DNA of 64,000 nucleotides from CAWHNT01 sp963830775 (lineage in GTDB: Bacteria > Pseudomonadota > Alphaproteobacteria > Geminicoccales > Geminicoccaceae). The position numbers and the translations under genes are program-made. Within the stretch, counting starts at the first letter, position 1; every line of letters begins with the position of its first letter. The notes under the pieces are model-generated. The model ran no database searches and was not told the DNA's origin. It saw nothing but the letters and a program-made list of their open reading frames with translations. Of this stretch, positions 63,959-64,000 are shown one piece after another. The stretch spans positions 248,001 to 312,000 of the forward strand of contig CAWHNT010000024.1 in NCBI GenBank assembly GCA_963830775.1, read 5' to 3'.

Positions 63959-64000
63959 ATGCTCCTCTCCCTAGTCGCCGTCATCGTCCTCCTCGCCGCC
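63959..64000 (+). CDS. Start of a membrane protein, probably HlyC/CorC family (cut by window edge)
   Basis: ATG 63959 opens a hydrophobic stretch (M-L-L-S-L-V-A-V-I-V-L-L-A-A) that continues past the window. A CNNM/HlyC/CorC-type transporter commonly follows aroB in alphaproteobacteria, which is the only reason for the name. Confidence 0.4.
   Translation, partial: MLLSLVAVIVLLAA

Overview
The window looks like a chromosome segment of a high-GC alphaproteobacterium, probably in the Rhodospirillales/Geminicoccaceae range. The supporting signs are a gene block in the classical alphaproteobacterial order (rpsB-tsf-pyrH-frr-uppS-cdsA-dxr-rseP-bamA-skp-fabZ, then gltA and gltX), a SAM-II riboswitch in front of metZ, a GTTC-N7-GTTC SOS box in front of uvrA, and very GC-rich coding sequence with long antisense open frames. 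No tRNA, rRNA or CRISPR array was seen.

Layout. 1-8.3 kb: end of a glycosyltransferase, an arylsulfotransferase-like protein, a hydratase, metZ under SAM-II control, an SDR and a ThDP enzyme. 7.5-12.7 kb: an unknown HTH protein, a Wzc-type tyrosine autokinase and ComEC. 12.8-26.3 kb: gltX, gltA and the envelope/translation cluster; lpxD, lpxA, lpxI and lpxB, which normally sit inside this cluster, are missing. 26.5-30.8 kb: an ABC importer, a ureohydrolase and a His-rich protein in one tight operon, best explained as guanidine (or urea-like) uptake and hydrolysis. 30.8-36.6 kb: Hsp20, a DegP-like protease, an isomerase, VapBC, an enoyl-CoA hydratase, ssb and a BrnT/HTH pair. 36.7-44.2 kb: uvrA, a LysR regulator with a divergent small gene, NUDIX, and a UPF0280/RraA/Ldh2 operon.

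44.4-57.7 kb is an accessory, decaying region. A second copy of the unknown HTH protein family has the same promoter box as the first. An MntA-HepT toxin-antitoxin pair is split by IS110- and IS5-type elements. A lower-GC lipoprotein gene is cut by two IS630 elements and one IS256 element. The IS256 element is itself split by a 2.0-kb element that carries only a large serine recombinase and a small ORF. That element has 22-bp inverted ends and a duplicated GT dinucleotide, and removing it restores the IS256 transposase frame exactly.

57.8-64 kb returns to ordinary genes: a 2OG-Fe(II) oxygenase, malyl-CoA lyase, xerD, two unknown envelope proteins, aroK and aroB, and the start of a membrane protein.

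About thirty genes carry single-base frameshifts. Nearly all are +1 insertions, and they hit essential genes (bamA, tsf, skp, ssb, aroB, xerD). I read most of them as uncorrected sequencing errors and give one span per gene; real decay is claimed only where insertions, deletions or lost motifs support it.
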